From NCBI GenBank assembly GCA_002423185.1, contig DIUX01000001.1, positions 392,050 to 456,049 of the forward strand: 64,000 nt of DNA, read 5' to 3'. Position numbers and translations under genes: made by a program. This DNA comes from Micavibrio sp. UBA6147. Lineage in GTDB: Bacteria; Pseudomonadota; Alphaproteobacteria; Micavibrionales; UBA1664. Position 1 is the first letter of the stretch. Each line of letters opens with the position of its first letter. The notes beneath the pieces are model-generated. The model saw only the letters and a list, made by a program, of their open reading frames with translations. It did not search any database and was not told where the DNA came from. Positions 52,825 to 61,726 of this stretch are shown piece by piece.

Positions 52825-53892
52825 ATGTCATTTGATGCAAAACTCGGCCAGATCATCAGCCGCCACGAAGAACTCTCCTCGATCATGGCGGAGGGAAAAC
52901 TCTCCTCCGAAGCATTTCAGGCACATTCGCGCGAATATGCGGAGTTGTCGCCCGTTGTTGACGCGATCAACGAATTTCAGGCCGCGAAAGACGAAATGGC
53001 GGGGCTTGAGGAATTGCTCGCCGACCCCGAAATGCGCGACATGGCGCAAGAAGAATATTACGCCCTCAAGGAAACTCTGCCGGAACTTGAGCATAAGCTC
53101 AAAGTATCCCTCTTGCCCAAAGACAGCGCCGATTCCAAAAACGCGATTTTGGAGATTCGCGCGGGGACTGGCGGCGATGAAGCCGCCTTATTCGCCGGTG
53201 ATTTATTCACCATGTATCGCGGCTATGCCTCGGTGCGCGGATGGCGGATGGAGGTTTTGGAAGCCTCGGAAAGCGACCTTGGCGGGTATAAGGAAATCAT
53301 CATCCAAGTGTCGGGCAATGACGTGTTTTCACGCCTTAAATACGAATCCGGCGGACACAGGGTGCAACGCGTGCCGGTGACGGAATCGGGCGGACGGATT
53401 CACACATCGGCGGCCACGGTCGCGGTGTTGCCGGAGGCCGAAGACGTTGAGATTAATATCGAGGATAAAGACCTGCGCATTGACGTATACCGCGCCAGCG
53501 GCGCCGGCGGACAACACGTCAACAGAACCGAAAGCGCGGTGCGGATTACGCATATTCCAACCGGTGAAGTCGTCGCCATTCAAGACGAAAAATCGCAGCA
53601 TAAAAACAAAGCCAAAGCGATGAAGATTCTCGCCTCCAGAATTTTGGAACGCGAACGCGCAGCCGCGGCCAAGAGCCGCTCGGACGAACGCAAGTCACAG
53701 GTGGGGAGCGGCGACCGGTCGGAACGCATCCGCACCTATAACTTCCCGCAAGGACGCGTGACCGACCACCGCATTAACCTGACGCTGCAAAAACTGGAAC
53801 GCGTTTTGACGGGTGTTGACCTTGATGAGATCATCAGCGCCCTCATCGCCGAAGACCAAGCCGACATGATGGCAAGTTTGGATAATTACTAA
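52825..53892 (+). CDS. prfA: Peptide chain release factor 1
   Basis: A 355-residue class I release factor for UAG and UAA. The peptidyl-hydrolysis GGQ motif is in ASGAGGQHVNRT. The codon-recognition PxT site reads PVT in RVQRVPVTESGGRIHTSA, instead of the common PAT. Its N- and C-terminal domains are complete. It is followed after one base by prmC, which methylates the GGQ glutamine. Confidence 0.97.
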   Translation: MSFDAKLGQIISRHEELSSIMAEGKLSSEAFQAHSREYAELSPVVDAINEFQAAKDEMAGLEELLADPEMRDMAQEEYYALKETLPELEHKLKVSLLPKDSADSKNAILEIRAGTGGDEAALFAGDLFTMYRGYASVRGWRMEVLEASESDLGGYKEIIIQVSGNDVFSRLKYESGGHRVQRVPVTESGGRIHTSAATVAVLPEAEDVEINIEDKDLRIDVYRASGAGGQHVNRTESAVRITHIPTGEVVAIQDEKSQHKNKAKAMKILASRILERERAAAAKSRSDERKSQVGSGDRSERIRTYNFPQGRVTDHRINLTLQKLERVLTGVDLDEIISALIAEDQADMMASLDNY

Positions 53893-53893
53893 G

Positions 53894-55018
53894 ATGAACA
53901 GCACGGCGCAAGGCCACCACCCCAACCATCATGCCCCGCATGAGCCGCATGAGCCCCACAACGTGGGGGACAGCCTCGGCGGCCTGTACCGCAGCATCAC
54001 ACAAAGACTGGCCGATTCCGGTGTTGATAATCCGCGCCTTGATGCACGTGTGTTGATTCGGCATTTCATCGGCGTTGATGACGCCGATTTTATCGCCAGC
54101 CTCGACACGCCCATCGCCGATTTGATGGGGGAGGCACATATCGCCTTTGATGCAGGCTATCAAGCCCTTTGCAAGGCCGTAGACCGCCGCAAAACGCATG
54201 AGCCGGTATCCAAGATTTTGGGGATTCGGGAATTTTACGGGCTGGAGTTCTTCGTCAACGGCGATGTTCTCGACCCGCGCGCCGATTCCGAAACATTGAT
54301 TGATGCCGTCTTGGCGATGGTTGATGCCACCGAACATGCGGGGCAAACACTGGAGCATAAAGCCGAAGCCAAGCATAAGCACCATTTTTTGCGCCTTAAA
54401 AAACATGCGTACGACGCCGTGCCGACATACCGCAACGCCCCGTGGCGAATCCTTGATCTCGGAACGGGGAGCGGGTGCTTGGTTGTGACGTTGCTATCGT
54501 TATTGCCCAATGCGCATGGCGTGGCGGTGGATGTTTCACCGGCGGCTTTGGCGGTCGCGAAAACCAATGCCGAGCGCCATAAGGTCGCAGACCGCCTTGA
54601 ATTGCTCAACGGTGCGTGGCTTGCGCCGGTGTTGCCGAATCTGGAACAGGATTCTCAGCAAGATTCGAGCCTTAATGCGGCAAAAGCCGCCGCACCGCGC
54701 CCTATTTTCGACATTGTTATATCGAATCCGCCCTATATCCCCACCGCCGATATCGAATCTTTGATGCCGGAGGTGCGCGACCATGACCCGATTCTGGCGC
54801 TTGATGGCGGCGAAGACGGCCTTGATCCGTATCGAATCATTTTGCAAAACATTGCACAGGTGATTCATCCACAGAGCCGCATTTTTTTCGAATTCGGAAC
54901 GAATCAATCCTCCGATATCGTGCGACTCGTGAAGGATTACGGATTCGCACTCCATGACATGCGCACCGACCTCGGGGGCATAAACCGAGTCGTTTCCTGC
55001 GCTCTGGGGGCAAAATAA
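53894..55018 (+). CDS. prmC: Release factor glutamine N5-methyltransferase PrmC
   Basis: A 374-residue protein, longer than the usual 280-290. The SAM-binding motif is ILDLGTGSGCLVVTLL, and the catalytic NPPY is in IVISNPPYIPTADI. The extra length comes from a His/Pro-rich N-terminus (residues 1-25) and a Lys/His-rich insert of about 40 residues (near 155-195) between the family's RADSETLID segment and the SAM motif, plus a Gln/Ser insert before NPPY. The start at 53894 lies directly after prfA; they are co-transcribed. Confidence 0.95.
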   Translation: MNSTAQGHHPNHHAPHEPHEPHNVGDSLGGLYRSITQRLADSGVDNPRLDARVLIRHFIGVDDADFIASLDTPIADLMGEAHIAFDAGYQALCKAVDRRKTHEPVSKILGIREFYGLEFFVNGDVLDPRADSETLIDAVLAMVDATEHAGQTLEHKAEAKHKHHFLRLKKHAYDAVPTYRNAPWRILDLGTGSGCLVVTLLSLLPNAHGVAVDVSPAALAVAKTNAERHKVADRLELLNGAWLAPVLPNLEQDSQQDSSLNAAKAAAPRPIFDIVISNPPYIPTADIESLMPEVRDHDPILALDGGEDGLDPYRIILQNIAQVIHPQSRIFFEFGTNQSSDIVRLVKDYGFALHDMRTDLGGINRVVSCALGAK

Positions 55019-55191
55019 ATTTTTTGAAAAAAAGCGCTTGATCCCAAGGCTTTCACAGGGCAACCTTCTCTTAGTTCAGCAACATTGAATCGTTTTTAAA
55101 ACGAAGCAGATTTAAAAATTTTGGTCACCCGAAATATGTCTGAAATATGGCGGGGTGGTCAAAATCAGTGAATCGGTGTACGCTTTGAGGA

Positions 55192-55212
55192 TGTGGATAA
55201 GTTTGTGGATAA
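55192..55212. promoter_or_regulatory. Two DnaA boxes upstream of the DUF4167 gene
   Basis: TGTGGATAA, the reverse complement of the DnaA-box consensus, occurs at 55192-55200 and 55204-55212, 12 bases apart. The spacing equals that in the cluster at the left end of the window. They are 40 bp upstream of the DUF4167 start codon, where DnaA could act as a regulator. This is a motif match only. Confidence 0.55.
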
Positions 55213-55252
55213 CAGTGGGAAAACCTATTAAGGACAAGGCAGGAAGCGCGAT

Positions 55253-55717
55253 ATGAGACATAACAGTCGTCGGTCAAAAAACAAAAACGGCAGCGGAAGC
55301 AGCAATAACAACACGGGCAATAACGGCAGCAGTGGGAACAACAACCACCGCCGCAGTGGCACGCCCTCACGCATGCATGTGTATGACAGCAACGGCCCCG
55401 ATGTACGCATCCGCGGCACGGCGCATCAGGTTTGCGAGAAATATCTGGCATTGTCAAAAGACGCCGCCGGTTCTGGCGACATCATCATGGCGGAAAATTA
55501 CCGCCAGCACGCCGAGCATTACCAACGCATCATCAATTCGTTTAACGACAATTTCACCGCGCCTGCCGTACGCTTGAAAGAGCCGGAAATGGACATGAAT
55601 AACGGTGAAGATGACGGCGAAGATTTGGGCTTGCCGCAAACAATGCTCCGCCCCGCACCGGAGACCCTGAGCCGTTCATCGTCATCGGTAAAAGCCGAAG
55701 AAATGGAAAACGCCTAA
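55253..55717 (+). CDS. DUF4167 protein (predicted RNA-binding)
   Basis: A 154-residue protein. Its core is the DUF4167 block YDSNGPDVRIRGTAHQVCEK (about 42-61) through AAGSGDIIMAENYRQHAEHY. An Asn/Gly/Ser/Arg-rich, basic N-terminus resembles RNA-binding or condensate-forming tails, and an acidic tail ends it. The prfA-prmC-DUF4167-clpB order is conserved in the class, although here an extra gene separates it from clpB. An AGGAAG ribosome binding site precedes ATG 55253. Confidence 0.9.
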   Translation: MRHNSRRSKNKNGSGSSNNNTGNNGSSGNNNHRRSGTPSRMHVYDSNGPDVRIRGTAHQVCEKYLALSKDAAGSGDIIMAENYRQHAEHYQRIINSFNDNFTAPAVRLKEPEMDMNNGEDDGEDLGLPQTMLRPAPETLSRSSSSVKAEEMENA

Positions 55718-55902
55718 CGTGTGCAAGTAGAGCAGGGGATGGGTTTACTGCCCTTTTCCGTCCCTTGTTCACTGTTGATGTTCACTGTTAGTCCTTTGTT
55801 TATGCAAAGATAATGAGGCCTGACCTTTTAACTGTGTCTGGGGAATGCTGATAGGCTGAAGCGTTGTAGATTTGAGCCACGCTTGCCGATTAAAACATAA
55901 AC

Positions 55903-55936
55903 AACCGCTATCTGCACTGATAGCGGTTTTTTTATA
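55903..55936 (+). terminator. Strong rho-independent terminator
   Basis: AACCGCTATC (55903-55912) and GATAGCGGTT (55919-55928) form a perfect 10-bp stem with a 6-base loop, followed by TTTTTTAT. It lies about 185 bp past the DUF4167 stop codon and just ahead of the sugar transferase. That long spacer could be an extended 3' UTR or a small RNA; nothing decides this. Confidence 0.85.
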
Positions 55937-56008
55937 CAAAATGACTGAAAGGCCTAGATCTTGTACATAATTGTTGAGTTATGTAAAATATTGGTATATA
56001 AAGCGTGT

Positions 56009-56722
56009 ATGCTTGATACTCAAATTAGACAAATCAGCCAAAAAGTCATCGCGGCAGTTATACTGGCACCTTTGATGTTGGTTCTAACGCCAATAGTAGC
56101 CATCATTAACGCTCAAAACGGGATAGGAACATTTTTTTCTCAAGAGCGCTACGGTCAGAACGGGAAAAAGTTTAAAGCCCTTAAATTTAAAACTATGCGT
56201 GATGGTGATGCCCCTGATGAGGAACGCGTGACCTCGCTTGGGCGTTTTATGCGTAAAAGCAGCCTTGATGAACTGCCTCAACTTATTAATATCCTAAAAG
56301 GAGATATGGATCTTGTGGGTTGGCGCCCTCTGATACATGGCTATCACGACATCTGGGACAAACATGAGAGCTTAAATAGCCATGCTGACCAAGCAGAATT
56401 GGTATCCGTTAAAGAATCCATAGAGCTGATCGCACGGACTAAGCCAGGTTTATTGGGTGTTATTCAGATTTCTCCTCTGCGCGGAAAATATGAGAGCGTA
56501 GACAAAAAAGGGTTTAGAGAGATTGTTGAGCTTGAAAAGCAATATGTACGAACCCGACAACGTGGCGCGCTTGTTGCGGCATGGCAAGACGCCAAAGTTA
56601 TAAGCATTGCTCCTTATGCAATACTTAAATACCGTGGCCATGTCTGCCGCCAACATTTGCCCGCACAGACTGACCTTGCATTTAAAAGCGCATCCGCAGG
56701 ACGCCGTTCAAATTACTTTTGA
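56009..56722 (+). CDS. Bacterial sugar transferase (undecaprenyl-phosphate phosphoglycosyltransferase)
   Basis: About 237 residues of the monotopic phosphoglycosyltransferase family that starts lipid-linked glycan synthesis by moving a sugar phosphate to undecaprenyl phosphate. It has one N-terminal membrane segment (VIAAVILAPLMLVLTPIVA), FKALKFKTMRD, SSLDELPQLINILKGDMDLVGW (SSLDELPQLINI and onward), and RP just after, where GWRP replaces the common GPRP. Catalytic Asp-Glu is in LDELPQ. It is AT-rich relative to the flanking conserved genes and stands alone without a polysaccharide cluster, suggesting transfer. The open frame to TTG 55961 is not a better start. Confidence 0.88.
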   Translation: MLDTQIRQISQKVIAAVILAPLMLVLTPIVAIINAQNGIGTFFSQERYGQNGKKFKALKFKTMRDGDAPDEERVTSLGRFMRKSSLDELPQLINILKGDMDLVGWRPLIHGYHDIWDKHESLNSHADQAELVSVKESIELIARTKPGLLGVIQISPLRGKYESVDKKGFREIVELEKQYVRTRQRGALVAAWQDAKVISIAPYAILKYRGHVCRQHLPAQTDLAFKSASAGRRSNYF

Positions 56723-56816
56723 AGATGCCAGCCCGTCTAAGCCTTTCAAAAATCGCTGCTTCCGAGGGTGCGATCTTCATCACGAGCGATCACGAAAATT
56801 TTTCCAGAATTACCCT

Positions 56817-56838
56817 CGGCCTCAGTGCCGGTTTTTTT
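56817..56838 (+). terminator. Possible terminator after the sugar transferase gene
   Basis: CGGC (56817-56820) and GCCG (56827-56830) form a short stem before GTTTTTTT. A longer inverted repeat, CCGAGGGT (56762-56769) with ACCCTCGG (56812-56819), overlaps it. The short stem makes this call modest. Confidence 0.45.
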
Positions 56839-56883
56839 ATGCCTGAGAATCTTTGCCGAAAACATTTGCCAAAAACATTTGAT

Positions 56884-56903
56884 TATAAGAATATATTCTT
56901 ATA
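56884..56903. promoter_or_regulatory. 20-bp perfect palindrome upstream of clpB
   Basis: TATAAGAATA and its reverse complement TATTCTTATA are directly adjacent, giving a perfect 20-bp AT-rich palindrome about 118 bp upstream of the clpB start. It could be an operator, but no known heat-shock element is recognised in it. AT-rich sequence makes chance palindromes more likely. Confidence 0.4.
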
Positions 56904-57021
56904 TCATGAGGATATGGGATCATGTGCTTATTTGTAAGGCATGGGCTCATTGTGTTAAAATATGCTAACATTGAAAGTGCTTTGATAAGGCTTTCGTATC
57001 AGAAGAAAGGGAGTGCCTCTT

Positions 57022-59673
57022 ATGGACTTCGATAAAATGACGGAAAAGCTTCGCGCTTTTCTCCAACAAGCGCAAACGCTTGCTATTCGCAAAAATCATC
57101 AATCGCTGGAACCGGAACACTTGATGCGCGTCATGCTCGACGACGATCAAGGTGTGACGGATAATTTGATTCAGGCCGCAGGCGGCAATCCGCAAGCGTT
57201 GAAAACCGCGCTGGAACGCACACTCGCCAAATTACCGGCGGTGACGGGGAGCGGGGCGGGCGGCTTGCGCCTGTCAAACGACCTTGTGAAAGTTCTGGAC
57301 GAATCCAAAACATTATCCGCCAAGGCGGGCGACAAATTTGTGACGACCGAACGGGTGTTGCAATCCATGTTGATGGCCAAAAAAATGGACATTTCTGCCG
57401 CTCTGACGGATTGCGGGGTGAGTGACCAACGCCTCAATGACGCGGTGAATAACCGCCGCAAAGGCCGCACCGCCGATTCCGCCAATGCGGAGGATCAATT
57501 CGAGGCACTCAAAAAATATGCGCGCGACTTAACCGAGGTCGCCCGCTCCGGCAAGCTCGACCCCGTGATCGGGCGCGAGGAAGAAATTCGCCGCACGATT
57601 CAGGTTTTGTCCCGCCGCACCAAAAACAACCCCGTCTTGATCGGGGAACCCGGGGTCGGGAAAACGGCGATTGCCGAGGGACTCGCCCTGCGTATTATTC
57701 ATGGCGACGTGCCGGAGAGCCTGCGCAACAAGCGGCTCATGGCGCTTGACCTTGGCGCGATGATCGCGGGATCAAAATTCCGCGGCGAGTTCGAGGAACG
57801 GTTAAAAGCCGTTCTTGACGAAATCCGCGAGGCTGCGGGCGAGATTATTGTGTTCCTCGATGAAATGCACACCATTGTCGGCGCCGGCAAAACGGACGGC
57901 GCGATGGATGCGGGTAATATGCTCAAACCCGCCTTGGCGCGCGGTGAATTGCATATGGTCGGGGCAACGACTCTCGATGAATACCGCAAATATATCGAAA
58001 AAGACGCGGCGCTGGCGCGGCGGTTCCAACCTGTGTTCGTGAGCGAACCGACGGTTGAGGACACGATCTCGATCTTGCGCGGGCTGAAGGAAAAATACGA
58101 ATTGCATCACGGGATTAAAATCACCGATGCGGCGCTGGTGTCGGCGGCGACCTTGTCGCATCGTTACATCACCAACCGGTTTTTGCCGGATAAGGCGATT
58201 GATTTGATTGACGAAGCCGCCGCGCGGCTGCGGATGCAGGTCGACAGCAAGCCGGAGGTTCTTGACGAACTCGACCGCCGGATCATGCAGCTCAAGATCG
58301 AGCGCGAGGCGCTGAAAAAAGAAAGCGACGCGGCCTCCAAAGACCGTTTGGAAAGGCTGGAGGAGGAGCTCAACACGCTGGAGGCGAAATCCGCCGACCT
58401 CACCGAACAATGGACGTCGGAAAAGGATAAATTATCCAACGTGCAACAGCTCAAAGAAGAGCTGGACAAAGCACGCGGCAAACTCGACCGCGCCGAACGT
58501 GAAGGCGATTGGGCGAAGGCGGGGGAATTATCCTATGGATTGATTCCCGAGCTTGAGAAAAAACTCGACCAAGCCGGCGCATCCGCCAAACAAGTCATGA
58601 TTAACGAAGACGTCACCCCCGAGGACATCGCGGAAATCGTGAGCAAATGGACGGGCATCCCCGTGACCAAAATGTTGGCGGGCGAACGCGAAAAACTCCT
58701 CAACCTCGAAAATGTGCTGTCGAAACGCGTGGTGGGGCAGGACATGGCGATCAAGGCCGTTGCCAATGCAGTGCGCCGATCCCGCGCAGGGTTGCAAGAC
58801 CCGAACCGCCCGATTGGGTCTTTCATGTTTCTTGGCCCCACGGGCGTCGGCAAAACCGAGCTGACCAAAGCGCTGGCGGAATTCTTGTTCGATGACGACA
58901 CCGCGATGGTGCGGATGGATATGTCGGAATATATGGAGAAACACTCCGTATCCCGCTTGATCGGCGCGCCTCCGGGCTATGTCGGCTATGACGAAGGCGG
59001 CGCCTTGACCGAGAGCGTCCGCCGCCGCCCGTATCAGGTGGTGTTGTTTGACGAAGTCGAAAAGGCGCACCCCGATGTGTTCAATGTGTTGCTTCAGGTT
59101 CTTGACGATGGACGCTTGACGGACGGGCAGGGGCGAACGGTCGATTTTTCGAACACGCTGCTCATCATGACCTCTAATATCGGCGCTGAATACCTCGTGA
59201 CCCAAAAGGAAGGCGAAGATGTCGAAGCCGTGCGCGAACCGGTTATGAACGCATTGCGCGCCGCGTTTAGGCCTGAATTCCTCAACCGATTGGACGAGAT
59301 TTTGCTGTTCCGCAGACTTGATCGCGCCCATATGACGGCGATTGTGGACATCCAGCTTGGCCGTTTGCGTAAACTTCTGGCCGATAAGCAAATCAGCATC
59401 GAACTGGATGATGCCGCGCGTCAATGGCTGGCGGATAAGGGCTATGACCCCGCTTATGGCGCCCGCCCGTTGAAACGAGTGATCCAAAGCAGCCTGCAAA
59501 ACGCACTGGCGGAGGCGATTTTGTCCGGTGCGATCTTGGACGGCGCAAGCGTCCGCGTTGGATTAAACGGCGAAGGCGGGTTGTCGCTCGACACCGTTCA
59601 AGCCCCAAAATCGGACAAAGCCCGCTCCCAGCAAGAGGACGAATCTAAACGCAGCGGAAAAACCGCGGCTTAA
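57022..59673 (+). CDS. clpB: ATP-dependent chaperone ClpB
   Basis: An 883-residue Hsp100 disaggregase that works with DnaK. It has an N-terminal Clp-N domain, a first AAA+ module with GEPGVGKTAIAEGLA and VFLDEMHTIVGAG, a long coiled-coil M domain (about residues 400-530) needed for disaggregation, and a second module with GPTGVGKTELTKAL and VVLFDEVEKAHPD. ATG 57022 is preferred over GTG 57013 because AAAGGGAG sits at the right distance. The pore loop GYVGYDEGG is intact. A Lys/Ser-rich tail ends it. Confidence 0.97.
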   Translation: MDFDKMTEKLRAFLQQAQTLAIRKNHQSLEPEHLMRVMLDDDQGVTDNLIQAAGGNPQALKTALERTLAKLPAVTGSGAGGLRLSNDLVKVLDESKTLSAKAGDKFVTTERVLQSMLMAKKMDISAALTDCGVSDQRLNDAVNNRRKGRTADSANAEDQFEALKKYARDLTEVARSGKLDPVIGREEEIRRTIQVLSRRTKNNPVLIGEPGVGKTAIAEGLALRIIHGDVPESLRNKRLMALDLGAMIAGSKFRGEFEERLKAVLDEIREAAGEIIVFLDEMHTIVGAGKTDGAMDAGNMLKPALARGELHMVGATTLDEYRKYIEKDAALARRFQPVFVSEPTVEDTISILRGLKEKYELHHGIKITDAALVSAATLSHRYITNRFLPDKAIDLIDEAAARLRMQVDSKPEVLDELDRRIMQLKIEREALKKESDAASKDRLERLEEELNTLEAKSADLTEQWTSEKDKLSNVQQLKEELDKARGKLDRAEREGDWAKAGELSYGLIPELEKKLDQAGASAKQVMINEDVTPEDIAEIVSKWTGIPVTKMLAGEREKLLNLENVLSKRVVGQDMAIKAVANAVRRSRAGLQDPNRPIGSFMFLGPTGVGKTELTKALAEFLFDDDTAMVRMDMSEYMEKHSVSRLIGAPPGYVGYDEGGALTESVRRRPYQVVLFDEVEKAHPDVFNVLLQVLDDGRLTDGQGRTVDFSNTLLIMTSNIGAEYLVTQKEGEDVEAVREPVMNALRAAFRPEFLNRLDEILLFRRLDRAHMTAIVDIQLGRLRKLLADKQISIELDDAARQWLADKGYDPAYGARPLKRVIQSSLQNALAEAILSGAILDGASVRVGLNGEGGLSLDTVQAPKSDKARSQQEDESKRSGKTAA

Positions 59674-59717
59674 GCAACAACCAACCAAAAACAAAAGAAT
59701 TCATCATCACGCACCGC

Positions 59718-59745
59718 AATAAGCCCGTATCGTTACGGGCTTATT
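59718..59745 (+). terminator. Hairpin terminator after clpB
   Basis: AATAAGCCCGTA (59718-59729) and TACGGGCTTATT (59734-59745) form a perfect 12-bp stem with a 4-base TCGT loop. The U-rich part is inside the stem end (TTATT) and the following bases are not T-rich, so efficiency is uncertain. Confidence 0.6.
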
Positions 59746-59895
59746 CGCGTTATCCGCGTAGAAAATTGGCGAAAATGGGCAAAAAATGGTCAAAAGGAAC
59801 CGTTTCCATTGGCGGGGTGGGTTTTTTCTGATATTTTTTAAGGAATTGATGAGAATCAGCCGTGCCTTCTGCGCTCGGCTATGCTTGTCACATAG

Positions 59896-59927
59896 ACTCA
59901 TTCGGGGAAATACTCATTCGGGGAAAT
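59896..59927. repeat. 16-bp tandem duplication
   Basis: ACTCATTCGGGGAAAT occurs twice with no spacer (59896-59911 and 59912-59927). A third degenerate piece, TCTCGGGG, follows. It lies about 55 bp upstream of the lipoprotein start, so it may affect its promoter. Confidence 0.85.
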
Positions 59928-59982
59928 TCTCGGGGCTGTGACTCCGATTGCGACACCCGCACTGACACAAGGCATATTTATA

Positions 59983-61311
59983 ATGATGAAAAGATCAGCT
60001 TCTTTTTTTGCGTCGACGGCTCTTATCGCGTCTTTGCTCGGCGGATGCGCCACAGTGGTGGGGGGGACGGCTCAAAACGTCGATGTGCAATTGATCGGCG
60101 CGGAAAAAGCTCGCTGCACCATCTATAATGAAAGCTATAAATACCTCGTCAACGCCCCCGCCATTGTTCCGATTGAAAAATCGCACAAGGATATGACGGT
60201 CGAATGTTACGGCATTGGCGGAAAATATACGAAATTCACCATGGAAAGCGTGGCCTCCGGCGACACCGCGCTCAACGTAGTGAACGGGATTATTCCGGGC
60301 TCGGCGGTTGATATTACCTCTGGCGCGGCGTTTACCTTCCCCAAAGTCTTGGTCGTCAATTTTGACGAGAGCACAGGCTCGCGCGTCAAACGTGACCCCC
60401 GTGGCCCGCTCTGGCCGGAAAACATGGTTGATGGCGAACATATCAAGGTAGAACCCGATTTTGTCGAAGTGCCGAAGGCGATTGTCGAACCCGTTGTACC
60501 GGAAGACGAATTGCAAGAGCCGATGAGCGCGATTAAACTGCTCCACGAAAAGATGAACCCGATTGCCAACCAACACCGCGCCATGCCGATTATCGAAGGC
60601 ACAGACGCAGCAGGGCAGCCGCAACCGATTGTCGTTGACGATGCACCAAGCGCATCCAGCGTAGAAAGCGCAGAGGAAGCACCCAATGAAACACTCAATG
60701 AAGCACTCAAGGAAGCACTCAAGGAAGCGCCGAATTTAGAGGCTCTGAGCCTTGAGGACGAGCAATCCTCGATAATGCCTCAAGGCGGCACAGCGCCGCT
60801 GGAGCCTGTTGCGCCCGTTGGTCAATCATACAGCGCCCCGCTGGAGATCGGCACCGCCGTAACGCCGATCCGCAATTCACAGATGCAGCCGATTATGGAC
60901 GACCCGATCAAGACAAAGCCATCTGCCGATGCATCCGCCCCTGAAACCGCACCTGCGCCGCAAAATCCAGCCGACATGAAGGACAGCACTCCGGCCACCG
61001 CCGCCCCCGATAACACCGTTGAGGGCAACACCGGTGAGGGCGAAGGGGATGATGCAGGGATCGAGCCCATGGATAATTCGGACGAAGGAAACACACCGCC
61101 GACTGACCCAGCGGCACATGATATGTCCGATCCGGCCGGTATGAATGAAATGGAAACCTATAGCGAGCCCGCGCCCATGCCTGACATGCCTCAGGAAACC
61201 CCGACCTTCGTCATCGAAAGCGACCCCAAAATGACGGAAACTCCGGAGGAAAGCGGCGCTGAACAACCAACCCCTATGAACGCCGAGCCGATTGTTCCGC
61301 AGGCCGAGTAA
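59983..61311 (+). CDS. Lipoprotein with Pro/Glu-rich C-terminal extension
   Basis: About 442 residues with a lipoprotein signal (lipobox LLGGC). The N-terminal domain (VVGGTAQNVDVQLIGAEKA, YNESYKYLVNAPAIVPI, KDMTVECYGIGG) resembles a recurrent proteobacterial lipoprotein domain of unknown role. Two spaced cysteines may pair. From about residue 190 on, the sequence is Pro/Glu/Ala-rich and apparently disordered, with a short NEALKEALKEA repeat. ATG 59983 or 59986 starts it; the GTG at 59938 is less likely because it would bury the signal sequence. I do not recognise a specific function. Confidence 0.75.
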   Translation: MMKRSASFFASTALIASLLGGCATVVGGTAQNVDVQLIGAEKARCTIYNESYKYLVNAPAIVPIEKSHKDMTVECYGIGGKYTKFTMESVASGDTALNVVNGIIPGSAVDITSGAAFTFPKVLVVNFDESTGSRVKRDPRGPLWPENMVDGEHIKVEPDFVEVPKAIVEPVVPEDELQEPMSAIKLLHEKMNPIANQHRAMPIIEGTDAAGQPQPIVVDDAPSASSVESAEEAPNETLNEALKEALKEAPNLEALSLEDEQSSIMPQGGTAPLEPVAPVGQSYSAPLEIGTAVTPIRNSQMQPIMDDPIKTKPSADASAPETAPAPQNPADMKDSTPATAAPDNTVEGNTGEGEGDDAGIEPMDNSDEGNTPPTDPAAHDMSDPAGMNEMETYSEPAPMPDMPQETPTFVIESDPKMTETPEESGAEQPTPMNAEPIVPQAE

Positions 61312-61348
61312 CAGGCGACTGGCTTGCGGCGGATCAGGCGGTTGCCCA

Positions 61349-61406
61349 AACGGTTAAAGCAAGGCCGCGATCTATAAAAATGCGGTGCCGAAGCGGTTTA
61401 ACCGTT
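61349..61406. repeat. Long-armed inverted repeat after the lipoprotein gene
   Basis: AACGGTTAAA (61349-61358) is repeated in inverted form as TTTAACCGTT (61397-61406), with a loop of 38 bases. TTAG follows. It may be an imperfect terminator for the lipoprotein gene; the loop is long for that. Confidence 0.4.
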
Positions 61407-61459
61407 TTAGCGTTTGACTTCCTTCGTCAATCTTCATAAAAAGAAGGTGCCTAAGCGCA

Positions 61460-61552
61460 GGTGACGTGGCCGAGAGGCTGAAGGCGACGGTTTGCTAAAC
61501 CGTTATACGATGTAGAGTCGTATCGAGGGTTCGAATCCCTCCGTCACCGCCA
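61460..61552 (+). tRNA. tRNA-Ser (anticodon GCU)
   Basis: A 93-base serine tRNA. The acceptor stem pairs GGTGACG (61460-61466) with CGTCACC (61542-61548), followed by discriminator G and encoded CCA (61550-61552). The anticodon loop TTGCTAA gives GCU (61494-61496), reading AGC and AGU. A long variable arm (stem TACGA/TCGTA) confirms the serine class, and GGTTCGAATCC is the T arm. Its 3' side borders an AT-rich orphan gene. Confidence 0.95.
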
Positions 61553-61726
61553 TTTTTCTGAGGAACCTGAAAGAACTTTCATGATAGCGAACCGAAAGTT
61601 TTAGCAAGCTTTTGATTGCTGTGCTCTTGGCTTATTCCTCTTGTATGGCTTTTTCTTTAGTGAGGAGCATCTTCCTGATATAGAAATGCGTACATATATC
61701 TATAATGAAAAGTCTAGGAATGGGTT

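Larger units (their letters stand above)
59674..59982. other. Intergenic region between clpB and a lipoprotein gene
   Basis: About 310 bases with no supported gene. It contains the clpB terminator hairpin (59718-59745) and a 16-bp tandem duplication (59896-59927), and must hold the promoter of the lipoprotein gene. Frames crossing it lack start signals. Confidence 0.6.

Noticed and set aside
58528..59499. Long antisense frame (323 residues) inside clpB
   Set aside because: Mirror of GC-biased codon use in clpB; similar shadows occur opposite aroK, aroB, ispG, prmC and the first half of clpB.
59896..59927. Possible CRISPR-like repeat
   Set aside because: Two adjacent 16-bp copies without spacers; a plain tandem duplication. 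No CRISPR array was seen anywhere in the window.
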